DNA from: Anodontia alba | Taxonomy: Eukaryota > Mollusca > Bivalvia > Lucinida > Lucinidae | Length of the DNA stretch: 64,000 bases | Direction of reading: 5' to 3' | Assembly (NCBI GenBank): GCA_964016985.1 | Contig: OZ024830.1 | Span: 13,522,295 to 13,586,294, forward strand | Notes under the pieces: generated by a model | The model's input: the letters and a program-made list of their open reading frames with translations, nothing else | What the model was told of the DNA's origin: nothing | The model's database searches: none | Position numbers and translations under genes: made by a program | Shown: one piece after another, positions 52,387 through 62,715 of the stretch | How the letters are laid out: every line of letters starts with the position of its first letter | How positions within the stretch are numbered: position 1 is the stretch's first letter

Positions 52387-53590
52387 TTTTTTTTTTCCTT
52401 TTTTGTTTGTTTGTTTTTTGTTCTGTCTACATAATCCTTTAATCCAATGTGTCCGCTGGTATTTTTCTTGTTTACATTTTCCAAAAATTTAGTCCAATGA
52501 GCCCGCCAGTGTTTTTTTTTTTTTTTTTTTTTTTTTTGTCTGTTTACACAATTGCCAGAGATTTATTCCAATGTCTGTACTGGTGTTATTCTGTTTACAT
52601 TTGCCATTTAATCCAATGTGCCTGCTGGTGTTTTTCTGTTTACATTTGCCAGAGATTTAATCCAATATGTCTGCTGGTGTTATTCTGTTTACAGCTACCT
52701 GGGATTTAATCCAATATGCCTGCTGGTTTTCTTCTGTTTACATTTGCAAGAGCTTTGATCCATGGTATCTACTGGTGTTATTCTGTTTACAGTTGCCAGA
52801 GATTTAATCCCATGTATCTGCTGGTGTTATTCTGTTTACATTTGCCAGAGATTTAATCCAATGTGCCTACTGGTGATCTTCTGTTTACATTTGCCAAAGA
52901 TTTAACTCAATATGCCTGCTGGTGTTTTTCTTTACATTTGTCAGAGATTTTATCCAACGTGTCTGCTGGTTTTATTCTGTTTACATTTGCCAGAGATTAA
53001 ACCCAATGTGCCTGCTGGTGTTATTCTGTTGACATTTGCCAGAGATTTAATCCAATGTTCCTGCTGATGATACATTTGCCAGAGGTATAATCCATTTGTC
53101 TGCTGGTGGTGTTCTGTTGACATTTGCCAGAGATTTAATCCGATGTGTCTGCTGGTGTTATTCTGTCACATTTGCCAGAGATTTAATCCAATGTGTCTGC
53201 TGGTATTATTCCTTTTACAGTTTTGCAGAGATTTAATCCAATGTGTCTGCTGGTATTATTCCTTTTACATTTTCCAGACATTCAATCCAATGTGTCTGCT
53301 GGTGTCAGTCTGTTTACATCTGCTAGAAATTTAATCCTATATGCCTGCTAGTGTTATTCTGCTTTCGTTTGTCAGAAATTTAAACCAATGTATCTGCTGG
53401 TGTTTTTTTCCGTTTACTTTTGTCAGATTTGATCCAATGTACCTACTGCTGTTATTCTATTTACATTTGCTAGACATTGAATCAAATGTGCCTGCTGATG
53501 TTACTCTATTTTTATTGCTAGAGATTTAAACTAATGTGCTTGTTGGCATTTTGCCTGTCTATATTAGCCAGAGATTTAATCTAATATGAC
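52020..53590. repeat. ~49-bp array, about 30 units, with (GT)n and T tracts
   Basis: Unit parts: GCCAGAGATTTAATCCAATG, TGTCTGCTGGTGTTATTCTG, TTTACATTT. Starts after a (GT)n tract (52020-52057). T expansions at about 52354-52385 and 52513-52537 arise at the TTTTTCTG position of units. Divergence is moderate and spacing regular around 48-52. Cys/Leu-rich ORFs follow from the 49-bp period and are not genes. Weak units continue toward 53.98 kb. Confidence 0.95.
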
Positions 53591-54078
53591 TGATTGGGCT
53601 GCGTTCAGAAGTGCAAAGTGGCCGTGAGCGTTTCATCCTGGCTCCCGCTACCTAATGACGAGCACCAACAAGAGCAGGGATCCAGCGCAAAAGTTCGCAA
53701 GTGCCATGCGTTTCTGGAACTCAGCCCTCGTTTATTTCAAATATTCCTGCTTGTGTTTGGTTCTGTTGTTGCCAATGCTTTAATGTCAGTCTTTCTGACT
53801 GGTGTTTATCATTTCATCAGAGATTCATACCCAGCCAGTGTTTATCTAATCGATGCCAAATATTTCTGTTGGTGTCTCATCTCTTTGCTAATGCTTCAAT
53901 GCTCCTAGTATATACCTCTATGTTTGCAACAGACTTACAGCTAAAGGTTCCGGTTATGCAAAACTCTTTATAAAAAAAATGTTGTTACTGAATTCTGAAT
54001 ATTGTGAAGGAGACCTAGTCTCGATTTTTTTCCAGTTGTTCAGTGTTTCTGATTACTCCAGAGAGTAAAAGTTCAGTT

Positions 54079-54335
54079 AACGATTTTAAGTTGGTGTTTT
54101 ACGGCTCAATCAACAATATTAAAGTCATGTCAACCCGGTCAGTTAACCTGTTCGCACTTTTCCTGGACAGGTTTAATCCTCTTTCGTGAGTAACTGAACC
54201 AGCGGAAAGAGAGGACAACCCTAGAAATGGTTTCATGATCAATCTCACGAAAGTTATGTGACCGAGCGTGTATTTGAACATGCGATCCCAGAATCTGCAG
54301 TCGGACGTGTTACTGGCTGTGCTATGGAGCCTGAC
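54079..54335 (-). mobile_element. SINE-A, alternative tRNA head, 12-bp target-site duplication
   Basis: Flanked by AAAAGTTCAGTT at 54067-54078 and 54336-54347, identical. On the minus strand the head reads GGCTCCATAGCACAGCCAG (A box), GTTCAAATACACGC stands at the B box, then GAGATTGATCATGAAACCAT and CCGCTGGTTCAGTTACTC. The head is of the type seen at 3.97 kb while the body is SINE-A. Confidence 0.85.
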
Positions 54336-54613
54336 AAAAGTTCAGTTTGTCTGCTGATATTTTCTTTACTGTTGTCGGAAATATAAGACACATGCTCCTC
54401 CTTGACTTATCTTATTATCTACGATATCTGTTAAAAATAACCGCTCTTCATATATATTTCTGTTTTGGGCGATTTCTAACCATTATACTGTCCCATTTGG
54501 TTTTGATCACTTTTTTCCGGGGATTAGTAGTGTGCACTGTTTTAACGCTTTGTACCTTCAATCATGGTATTTATATTTCATCAAAAGCTTACTAGTGGTA
54601 TTTATGTCTTCTG

Positions 54614-54812
54614 TTGGTCCTTAAGGCGCCAAGAAATTTTGCAGCAGACGACCTCATTTTTTTTCCACAGAAAATATGACTAGCTTGTTTATATAAAGCG
54701 TCTACCTAGCAGACGATTCGAAAGAAATGTCAGGACTCATTTTCTTTGAAAAATACAAAATACAAAACAAATCAATGTCGTCTGCTGCAGTTTGTTAAAT
54801 GGGTTAACAGAG
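54614..54812. mobile_element. H1 hairpin MITE, GGCGCC subtype
   Basis: TTGGTCCTTAAGGCGCCAAG, GCAGCAGACGACCTCATTTT, CACAGAAAATATGAC, tip CGTCTACCTAGCAGACGATT, TCATTTTCTTTGAAAAATAC, ATGTCGTCTGCTGCAG, TTGTTAAATGGGTTAAC. Confidence 0.8.
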
Positions 54813-54827
54813 AAATTCTGATTTTTT

Positions 54828-54974
54828 CCTGTGATTTACTTGCAATGTTTCAGTTGAGTTATTTCTTTAGACTTGCCATTGATTTTTAGTTCCAATATAC
54901 TTCCTCTGATTTACTTGCAATGTTTCAGTTGAGCCTATTTCTTTAGAGTTGCCAGCGATTTATACTTCCAATAT
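54828..54974. repeat. 76-bp array, first two units
   Basis: TCCTGTGATTTACTTGCAAT, GTTTCAGTTGAGTTATTTCT, TTAGACTTGCCATTGATTTT, TAGTTCCAATAT. The array resumes at 56320 after the 1.34-kb insertion. Confidence 0.9.
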
Positions 54975-56311
54975 CACGAGTGCTTCTCTTCACACGCGCA
55001 ACACCGTGTTGTGAAAAGAAAAAACGTAAGATCTATCGGAGGTGGTTGTGGACGGTCAGTTTATGTAGCGTTGAAGGTGGGTGTCAGTCGAAATAAGGCT
55101 GACAGTTTGGCACGATTGCCGATATCCAAAATAGGGCGATGCAATTCAACCCCTTCTTTAGTCTCCCATAATCTGACCGGAATTGTAGTCCCTTAAGCGA
55201 AAACGGAACAAAAAGCCTTTTTTCTCCCGATATAAGGGTGGTCAGATTTTGCCGTTTTGGTGTCAGGCAGGCATGTAAAACTCCAGTTTTTGGAAAGATT
55301 ACAAATCTCTGGTTAAATACATCACCGTAGCAGTGACGGTTTAAAATGTTACTGTGTAGTTCAAACGAAAATATATCGCAATCTTTTGCCACTGTACAGA
55401 AACTAGGCATTGTTTATTTGTTTGTGTTGAGGTTTTAGGGCCCAGTCAACCCAATGGGGTCATGTCGAGCGCGGTTAACCAGTATAGTGCACATTCTTTC
55501 GCCAGAAACTGACAACTGCCCTTCTTGAATCAGAGAAAGGGAGAGAATGACCGTAGAAAATATTTCATGATCAATCTCCACGAAAGAATGTTGGCGACCT
55601 CGGCGGGGGTTGAACCCGCGACCTGTTGGGACTCTAGGCATTGTATTGACGGGTAGTGCGTACAGAGAGCGGTGACGAGTAAAGCGATAGGTGGTGACTG
55701 AGAAGAATATGGTTTTTCAGCATAGTATTTCATACTACCGGTCGCGTTTTGCGTTTGATTTCTGATCCAGTTACGGCAAATTGGTTTCTGGAGCCCGTTT
55801 TTCAATCCCCGTGCCATTGTTACCTTTTGTCTGTCTTTCCTGTTGAAAACCAACGGTCTGCTTAATCACACCTATCCCTTTACTCGCCACCGCTCTCCTT
55901 ACACACCATCCGTCAATAAAATGCCTAGTTTCTCTGCAATGACAAAAGAATGCGATATATTTTCTTTTGAACTATACAGTTATATGTTAAAGGTTCACTG
56001 AAATGATGATGTATTTAATCAGAGATTTGTAATCTCTCCAAGAACTGTAGTTTTACATGCCTGTCTGTCACCAAAACGGCAAAATCTGACCACCCTTGCA
56101 TCGGGAGAAGAAGGAGTTTTCTTCCGTATTCGCTTAAAGGACTACAATTCCGGCCTGATTATATGGGAGACTAAATAAGAGGTTGAATTACATCGTCCAA
56201 TTTTGGATATCGGCGATCGCGCAAAAACTTCAGCCTTATTTCATCTGACACTCATCTTCAACGCTACCTAAACTGAGTCTCCGCAACCACGTATGGATTT
56301 AAGCAGCCGTG
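54975..56311. mobile_element. Inverted repeat III: 1.34-kb foldback element inserted in the 76-bp array
   Basis: Ends CACGAGTGCTT and AAGCAGCCGTG invert with two changes, flanked by AATAT on both sides. Arms: about 55041-55705 (minus the SINE at 55414-55633) and 55870-56292. Matching landmarks are GATATCCAAAAT, GATGCAATTCAACC, AGTCTCCCATA, GGTCAGATTTTGCCGTTTTG, CAATCTTTTGCCAC and CGGTGACGAGTAAAG. The spacer of ~165 bp is 55706-55869. No transposase gene. Confidence 0.85.
55414..55633 (-). mobile_element. SINE-A, 5'-truncated, inside inverted repeat III
   Basis: Flanked by CTAGGCATTGT at 55403-55413 and 55634-55644, identical (11 bp). Minus strand begins within the tRNA head before the B box GGTTCAACCCCC, then GAGATTGATCATGAAATATT, CTACGGTCATTCTC, TGATTCAAGAAGGGCAG and the 3' end CAACACAAACAAA. 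The A box is absent. Because only one arm carries it, the insertion postdates formation of the inverted repeat. Confidence 0.9.
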
Positions 56312-56319
56312 AATATTAT

Positions 56320-56700
56320 TCCTGTGATTTACTTGCAATGTTTCAGTTGAGCTTATTTCTTTAAAGCTGCCAGCGATTTATCGTTCCAATATTTTTCTTG
56401 TGATTTATTTGCAATGTTTCAATTAAGCTTGTATTTCGTTAGAGTTGTCAGCGATTTATAGTTCCAATATTTTCCTGTGGTTTACTTATATTGTTTCAGT
56501 TGAGCTTATTTCTTGAGAGTTTCCAGCGATTTATAGTTCCAATATTCTTCCTCTGAGTTACTTACAATGTTTCAGTTGAACTCATTTCTTCAGAGTTGCC
56601 AGCGATTTATAGTTCCAATATTAGTCCTGTGATTTACATGCAATGTTTCAGTTGAGCTTATTTCTTTATAGTTGCCAGAGCTTTGCAATGTCTATTCTAA
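56320..56700. repeat. 76-bp array, remaining five units
   Basis: Units begin near 56320, 56397, 56474, 56550 and 56625, each CCTGTGATTTACTTGCAATG, TTTCAGTTGAGCTTATTTCT, TTAGAGTTGCCAGCGATTTA, TAGTTCCAATATT with scattered changes. The last unit merges into an H5-like fragment. Confidence 0.9.
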
Positions 56701-56840
56701 ATATTGGGACATTTTAACTCCTTACCATACTTGCCCTAACATTTGAACAACTCCATTCTGCGGCGTTTGATCTGGGTCTACACTGATTGCCCAGGCATGT
56801 AAGTGCCAACAATTAGGATAAATATGGTGTAGTTCAATAT
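56700..56840. mobile_element. H5 fragment
   Basis: TACTTGCCCTAACATTTGAA, CTCCATTCTGCGGCGTTTGA, TCTGGGTCTACACTGATTGC, CCAGGCATGTAAGTGCC, ATTAGGATAAATATGG. Both termini eroded. Confidence 0.6.
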
Positions 56841-56997
56841 TACAGCTGATATATATATATCCTTTTACAGTTGCCAACAATTTACAGTCCATCATTCCTG
56901 TTGATGTTCAAAGTTTGCCAGAGATCTGCGATTCAGTGCTCCTGTATGTGTTTATCTCTTTGTTCTGGTCTTAGTAAACTATTAGTTAGTGTTCTTG

Positions 56998-57236
56998 GCC
57001 CAGTTGTTCAAAACTAACGGTGTCGTTAGTTAACGTATCGTTAAAACTTTGATCATTAAATATAGCGTATACGCTAAACGCTTATATTTTTGCTGAAAAT
57101 GTGAGTAGCAAAAGCTACTAACATTTTTTTTTTCAGTAAAAATAACTGTGAATTAGATATTGTACTTACTAGAACAGTTAATATTTTGACGATTAACGAG
57201 CTTGTTACGCTAACGATGCTTAGAACAACTGGGCCC
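56998..57236. mobile_element. H3 palindromic MITE
   Basis: GGCCCAGTTGTTCAAAACTA and GCTTAGAACAACTGGGCC. Interior GTCGTTAGTTAACG, TTTTTGCTGAAAATGTGAGT, AGCAAAAGCTAC and AACGAGCTTGTTACG. Confidence 0.85.
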
Positions 57237-57600
57237 TAGACTATAACTGCATTGGAATAGCCTTTGTATCTGTTAGCAAGCATCACCAGTATCTCTATCA
57301 AAAATTCCAGCACTCTAAGAAAAACATTGCCCGAATGAAATTCTTCGAAGTCTTTTATGGTGAATTTTCAAAGACAAATAAGTTCTCTATCTTACGGAGT
57401 GGTGAAATACAAAGAGCTCAAAGGTCATTTTTTCTGTGCTGCCAATTTAAATATGCTGCAAACTGCATTGGTGCCACAGGTAGAGTGTCAATGAAACTGA
57501 ATTTCGTTCTTTTATGAGATACGATTTAGAAGTTCTCTGCTCGATATACTTAGAATGAATGCTCGTTCGTCTGTCATTACTGACAATGACCAATCCTAAT
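57237..57600. other. No gene; 3' flank of the LINE below
   Basis: A 60-codon ORF at 57335 has no recognisable features. CTTAGAATGAATGCTCGTTC and the following bases may be the LINE 3' UTR; its exact end is not visible. Confidence 0.35.
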
Positions 57601-60365
57601 CAACTGTGTGATGTGTTATTATTTGTGTGTTTTAAGATGGCTGATGAGACCAGTCGTAGCTCTAAACTGCCTGTTGCAGATAGAACAAGAGAGGTCTGAG
57701 GAAGAAAGCTCTGTTGGTGATGTCTTAGCTCTAGCTTTCCGCTGTGCACGTTTCTGCTCGGCTTCGCTGATTCTTTTTGCTTCGTATTCACCAGCTCCCC
57801 TTTTTATGCGGCCTCGCCAGTTTGTACGATCCTGTGCAATCTGTTCCTATGACTCTGTTGGTATGTTAAAGTCTTTAAGGGAGGCTTTGAGGGTTTCCTT
57901 GTATCGCTTCTTCTGACCACCATGGGAGCGTTTTCCTACTTGAAGTTCTCCATAGAGGATTTTCGTTGGCAAACGTTCATCAGGCATTCTGGTAACATGG
58001 CCTGTCCATCTTAACTGTGCCAATTTCAGGAGAGTATGTACGCTCTGCATCCCTGCCCTTTTCAGGACTTCTATGTCTGGAATCCTGTCTTGCCACTTGA
58101 TCTTTAGAAGTTTTCTAAGACAGCTTGTATGGAAGTGGTTCAGTCTTTTGGCATGCCGTTGGTAAACTGTCCAAGTTTCGCATGCGTATAATAGTGTTGG
58201 CAGCACTACCGATCTATATACATTCAGCTTTGTGTCAAATCTGATTGCACTTCGGTCCCAAATACTTCCACGTAGTCGGCCAAATGCTGCTCTAGCTTTG
58301 ACAATTCTAGCATTGACTTCATCATCAATGTGCACAACTCTAGACAATGTGCTTCCAATGTAGGTGAACTTGTCTACTACTTGCAGTCATTGACCTTTCA
58401 CTGTGATGGTAGGCTCCTTGTAAGGCTTTCCAGGTGCTGGCTGATATACTACCTCAGTCTTTTTGCTGCTGATTGTGAGATCATAGCTGTCACATTAATC
58501 AGATATTTGACCCACACCTTTTTGCACTTTCTCTTCTGTTGGAGCACCCTTTGCCATGTCATCAGCAAAGAGGAACTCGTCTAGCACCTCTGTCTGCACC
58601 TTAGATTTAGCTTGCAACCTTCTTAGGTTGAAAAGTTTCCCATCAAAGCGATACCTAATAGGTATACCAATGTCACCATCCTAGAAAGCATCTGTAAGCA
58701 TGGCAGATAACATCATGCTGAACAGTGTTGAAGCTAGTACATAGCCTTGCTTAACTCCATTTGTCACGGGAAATGGATCAGAAAACTCGCCATCATTTTG
58801 GACCCTTGCAAGCATGCCATCATGGAACTGCCGCACCATTGCTATGAATTTGGCAGGACAGCCAAACGTTGCCATAATTTTCCAAAGCCCTCGTGACTGA
58901 CTGTGTCACATGCTTTGATAAGGTCGACAAAGGTCATGCAGAGGTCCACATTCTGTTCATGGCATTTTTCTTGAAGCTGTCGTGCAGTAAAGATCATGTC
59001 TATTGTTCCACTGTTTTTCCTGAATCCACACTGGCTTTCTGGTAGAAGCCCTGACCGTTCGAGTTGTTCATTCACTCGGTTCAGTAGGACCCTAGCAAGG
59101 ATCTTCCCAGCAATTGACAATAAAGAGATGCCTCGATTGTCACAGACTTGAGGATTCCCTTTCCTTTTGAATAGGTGGATAATTGTTGCATCCTTGAATT
59201 CTTGAAGGATGGCTTCTTTTCTCCATATAATGAGAAATAAGTTTCTCTGCAACTGGAGCACCTCCTGCTTTGTAGATCTCTGCAGGTATTGGATCTGATC
59301 CTGGAGCCTTGCCAGATGACAGGAGTTTTATTGCTTTCACTGTTGCAGAGACGGTTGGGAGCTCATCAAGCAGTGGATTACATTCCACCTGTGGTAGTCT
59401 GTTGATAGCTTCATCATTGATAGATGATGGCCGATTAAGGACACCATCAAAGTGTTCAGCCCATTTTTTTTCAAGAAAGCTTCTTTGTCAGTCAGAAGAC
59501 TAGTTCCATCTGCACTAAGGAGTGGGGTGGTTCCTGAGCTCTGGGGACCATATACTGTCTTGAGTGCATCAAAGAACTTTTTCATGTCCTTTCTGTCTGC
59601 AAAGGACTGGATTTCATCAGCCTTTTTTCTCAGCCAGGAGTCTTGCATGGCTCTGAGCCTGGTCTGAACTGTCTTGCATATGTTTGAATAGTCAGTCTTG
59701 CTAGATACTGAGCTGGTATTTCTGAGGTAAGCCTTGTGTTTTTGGTGTTTCTCTTCAAAGAGTCCCTGAATTTCTTTGTCATTCTCATCAAACCAATCTT
59801 AGTGTTTGCGAGATACTGGTCCTAGGGAATGCATTCCTGAAGAGTGAACGGTATCTCTGAAGACTGTCCAGCTCTCATCTACATCTTCTGAACTGTAATG
59901 CAGTGCATCTATACGGCTGCAGAGATCGTTGACGAATGCTTGCCTCTTGCTGTCTTGTTTCAGCTTGGAGACATCTAATTTCTGTGGCACCTTCTTGCCT
60001 TGTGGTCGTCGTACATGCTGAATGCGCAGGTTGAGTTTGTTGACAACAAGCCTGTCGTCTGTCCAACTGTCTGCACCACACATAGTTTTAGTCACTCTGA
60101 CATCCTGTCTATCCTTCCTTCGCACTATGACATAGTCAATGAGATGCCAGTTGCCAGTGTTTGGAGCGAGGGTGCATCCATGTTGTCTTTTTGCGAGTTG
60201 GTAGACGGAAGACTGTGTTGGTGATCATAGAACTTGTCTTTAATCTCATCTGCCTCATCACACCAAAAACACAAGGCTTACCTCAGAAATACCATCTCAT
60301 TGTGGGTGCATAGGCACTTACAATTGTTACATGCCTCTTGCCAGATAAGGGAAGTCTCTTAGAAT
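57600..60365 (-). mobile_element. Decayed LINE: endonuclease, RT and C2H2 tail
   Basis: One continuous minus-strand element. Order from its 5' side: endonuclease start (LPLSGKRHVTIVSAYAPTM, near 60355-60297), a 34-bp inverted insert, an internal deletion, endonuclease end, linker, RT, thumb region, and a C-terminal zinc finger ending in TAA at 57619-57621. The usual endonuclease core block around GDFNAR is missing. The region upstream of the endonuclease is absent, so the copy is 5'-truncated. It lies directly beside the mariner at 60.5 kb. Confidence 0.9.
57619..60250 (-). pseudogene. LINE ORF2-type polyprotein relic
   Basis: Pieces in order: RRKDRQDVRVTKTMCGADSW with TDDRLVV (catalytic His of the usual DHRL replaced by Asp); a TAA after PVSRKH near 59801; MQDSWLRKKADEIQSFADRK; a frameshift in an A run near 59465; ECNPLLDELPTV and LLSSGKAPGSDPIPAEIY; a frameshift near 59225; EFKDATIIHLFKRKGNP, RGISLLSIAGKILARVLLNR and CMTFVDLIKACDTVS (first catalytic Asp); a frameshift near 58885; PVTNGVKQGYVLASTLFSMM; TAG at 58681; [13 protein letters not shown] (FADD box, near 58575); TGA at 58387; LPTLLYACETWTVYQRHAK; TAG just below 57847; and CSICNRQFRATTGLISHLKT-HK, a C2H2 finger. 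At least four stops and three shifts, so inactive. Confidence 0.9.
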
Positions 60366-60504
60366 GAATAAATTGAAAGGAAACCCCAATGAGTTGATAA
60401 GTTTTTTCTTATTCAAAGTCTTTGAAAGAGAGAATAAAATTTCCTAGCAATTAATTCCGGTAGGGATTCTGTACAAACAGGGGAAGAGTGTGTTAAACTG
60501 AGAA

Positions 60505-61608
60505 AATTGACAAAGTTGGAGCAGTCATAAAATACTTCTGTAAGAAGGGCATGTCCCCAAAAGAAATTCACAACGACTTTATTAAAACCCTTGGGGATAA
60601 GTCTCCTTTTTACAGCACGGTGAAGAAATGGACTGCTGAATTTAGGAGGGAGAGCGAGGATGATTATGAACGGTCTGTGCGCCCTTAAGCCGCTACTACA
60701 GACAAAAACATTTAGCTTGTGCAGTCTTATCATGTGTGACAAGAAAAGCCTGTGTGATATAGCTAGACAAATAGGCATAAGTTTTGGGACAGTTCTGTCT
60801 ATCCTGACCGAGATCTTAGGGATATCCAAGGTCTCAGCTACATATGTCCCCAGAATGTTGACCAAAGATCTGAAGAGCAGGCTTGATACTTCTATGTATC
60901 TCCTGTCTATGATGATGACCCAACGAATTTATGTGTCGAGTTGTGATCCAAGATGAGACTTGGAACCATCACTTTGATCCTTAGGCCAAAAAGCAGAGTA
61001 TGCAAATGAAGCACCCTGGCTTAATCCCTCCTAAGAAATTAAAAAGTTTCTTCAGCAGTGAAGGTGATGGCCTCTATCTTTTAGGATAGTCAGGGCATTA
61101 TCATTGTGGATTATCTGAAGGAAGGTCGCACGATCAATGATGCATATTGTGCCGAAGAACTAAAACGGCTGTGTCAGGAGATTGTGAAGAAAAGAAGAGG
61201 ACATATGACTAGAGGCGTTCTGCTCTTGCAAGATAATGCACCACCCCGCACCTCTCAAGTTACTATACCTATATGCTGCTGGGACTGAATGCAACTTCTA
61301 GGTCCTTCCTCATCCCCCGTATTCTCCAGATTTAGCCCCTTCGGACTTCTGTCTGTTTCCAAATTTGAAAACTAACCTTCGTGATAGAATGGAATTTTGG
61401 AAGCAATGAAGGCGTCATAAATGGTGTTAATGAGTACTTGGGGGACCAGGAAAAATGCTTCTATTTTGAAGGGATAAGTGAACTAGACCAGCGTTGGAGA
61501 AAGTGCATCGAGGCAACAGAAGGTTATATATAGAAATAATGGCACTATTTCTGCTCTTGGCCATTCCGAAAGTGAGGGGCCGAGAACTTTTTGATCGTCC
61601 CTCGTATG
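60505..61608 (+). pseudogene. Decayed mariner transposase with right TIR
   Basis: DKVGAVIKYFCKKGMSPKEI and GDKSPFYSTVKKWTAEFRRE (near 60508-60650) form the mariner helix-turn-helix. RQIGISFGTVLSILTEILGI lies near 60765-60825. VIQDETWNHHFDP near 60943-60981 has the first catalytic Asp. DYLKEGRTINDAYCAEELKR and TRGVLLLQDNAPPRTSQV (second Asp at 61232) follow. PPYSPDLAPSDFCLFPNLKT has the third Asp at 61344. The 112-nt spacing between the last two is not a multiple of three, so an indel separates them. The tail YLGDQEKCFYFEGISELDQR is near 61436-61498. The right end CCGAGAACTTTTTGATCGTC-CCTCGTA (61582-61608) is mariner-like; the left end was not found. Several stops. Confidence 0.9.
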
Positions 61609-62119
61609 TGTTTGGTTGTTTCCAAGGGTAACCTATAAAGATTTTATTTGACCTCACTGCAGACAGCGTTAAGCAACCGACAGCTGCACAAATGTCCACA
61701 CACACCCTCTCTCTCTCACTCCGCCCCCCCCCCCCCCCCACCACTGCCCCGCCCCGCCCCCTGCCACCCAGCCACACACCTCCTTATCTCATCATTGTAG
61801 TTTTTTATTCTTTTATAATTGGGCCATCATGGAAAATTGAGTTCCACTTCAGCCTTAGCAAGGAACATATGCAGCTCTGCAGAACAACACTGCTATCATA
61901 TGAAGAGTGAATCCGAGACTGATTTTCGTTTGTTTATGTGTTCAGTGTTTCCAAGGGAATCTTTTATAGATCATTTTATTTTGCAAGAATATGGATTTAT
62001 GATTTTCAAAAAATAAATAAAAAACAGTAGTACTTTTGTGATGTGCAATGCAAATCACAAAAGTACTACTTCAAGGTACATTTGGAACAGAGAAAATTCT
62101 GATCAGGGCCTCTGCTTAC
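61609..62119. other. No gene; low-complexity and short inverted repeat
   Basis: A (TC)n then C-rich tract at about 61706-61750. At 62020-62070 AACAGTAGTACTTTTGTGAT faces AATCACAAAAGTACTACTTC, a short hairpin. The ORFs are composition artefacts. Confidence 0.45.
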
Positions 62120-62715
62120 CATTATGAAAACACACCTATTCAAATATGTTTGTTTGTGTTGAGGTTTTACAGCCCAGTCAACCCAATGGGGTCATGTCGA
62201 GCGGCCAGTTTACCTAACCACACATTTACTGGGCAGGCTTAGTCCTGTAAGCGGTTAACCAGTAGTGTGCACATTCTTTCGCCAGAAACTGACAACTGCC
62301 CTTCTTGAATCAGCGGAAGGGAGAGAATGACCGTAGAAAATATTTCATGATCAATCTCCACGAAAGAATGTTGCCGACCTCGGCGGGGGTTGAACCCGCG
62401 ACCTCCTGGTCTCCAGTCGGACGGCGCATCCAACTGAGCCACCGAGGCCACCTATTCAAATATATTGAGAATTTTACCACCAAAAAACTGGAAACTTTCA
62501 GATGAAAAATTCTGGTAGTTTTCATATTACTGCTCAAAACGTAGATTGTAGGTATTTGTTAGTACCTCGGTGAGGTGAGGCAGTTCTAACAAAAAGCCAC
62601 AATCTACGTTTTTCAGCAGAAATAAGAAAATTAATGTAACACCCCTGTAAACCCCAGTTTTACTGTATAAAAGTGGGGTTTAGGGGGTCAAATCTATAGG
62701 CGTGTTTTCATGATG
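62120..62715. mobile_element. H2 hairpin MITE interrupted by SINE-A
   Basis: CATTATGAAAACACACC opens and GCGTGTTTTCATGATG closes. After the SINE the arm continues ATATTGAGAATTTTACCACC, TGCTCAAAACGTAGATTGTA, TATTTGTTAGTACCTCGGTG-AGGTGAGG, GGCAGTTCTAACAAAAAGCC. The core palindrome has begun to decay. Confidence 0.9.
62148..62448 (-). mobile_element. SINE-A, full length, 15-bp target-site duplication
   Basis: CACCTATTCAAATAT at 62133-62147 and 62449-62463 are identical. Minus strand: GGCCTCGGTGGCTCAGTTGG (A box), CGGGTTCAACCCCCGCC (B box), CGTGGAGATTGATCATGAAA, CTACGGTCATTCTC, CGCTGATTCAAGAAGGGCAG, TTCTGGCGAAAGAATGTGCA, GGTTAACCGCTTACAGGACT, AAACTGGCCGCTCGACATGA, and the end CAACACAAACAAAC. About 301 bp. 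Reference copy for the family in this window. Confidence 0.95.

Noticed and set aside
52196..53529. Series of ORFs rich in CLLVLF motifs
   Set aside because: Produced by the 49-bp array and T tracts.
61427..61777. 116-aa minus-strand ORF with Gly/Arg-rich start
   Set aside because: Antisense of the mariner relic joined to a C-rich low-complexity tract.
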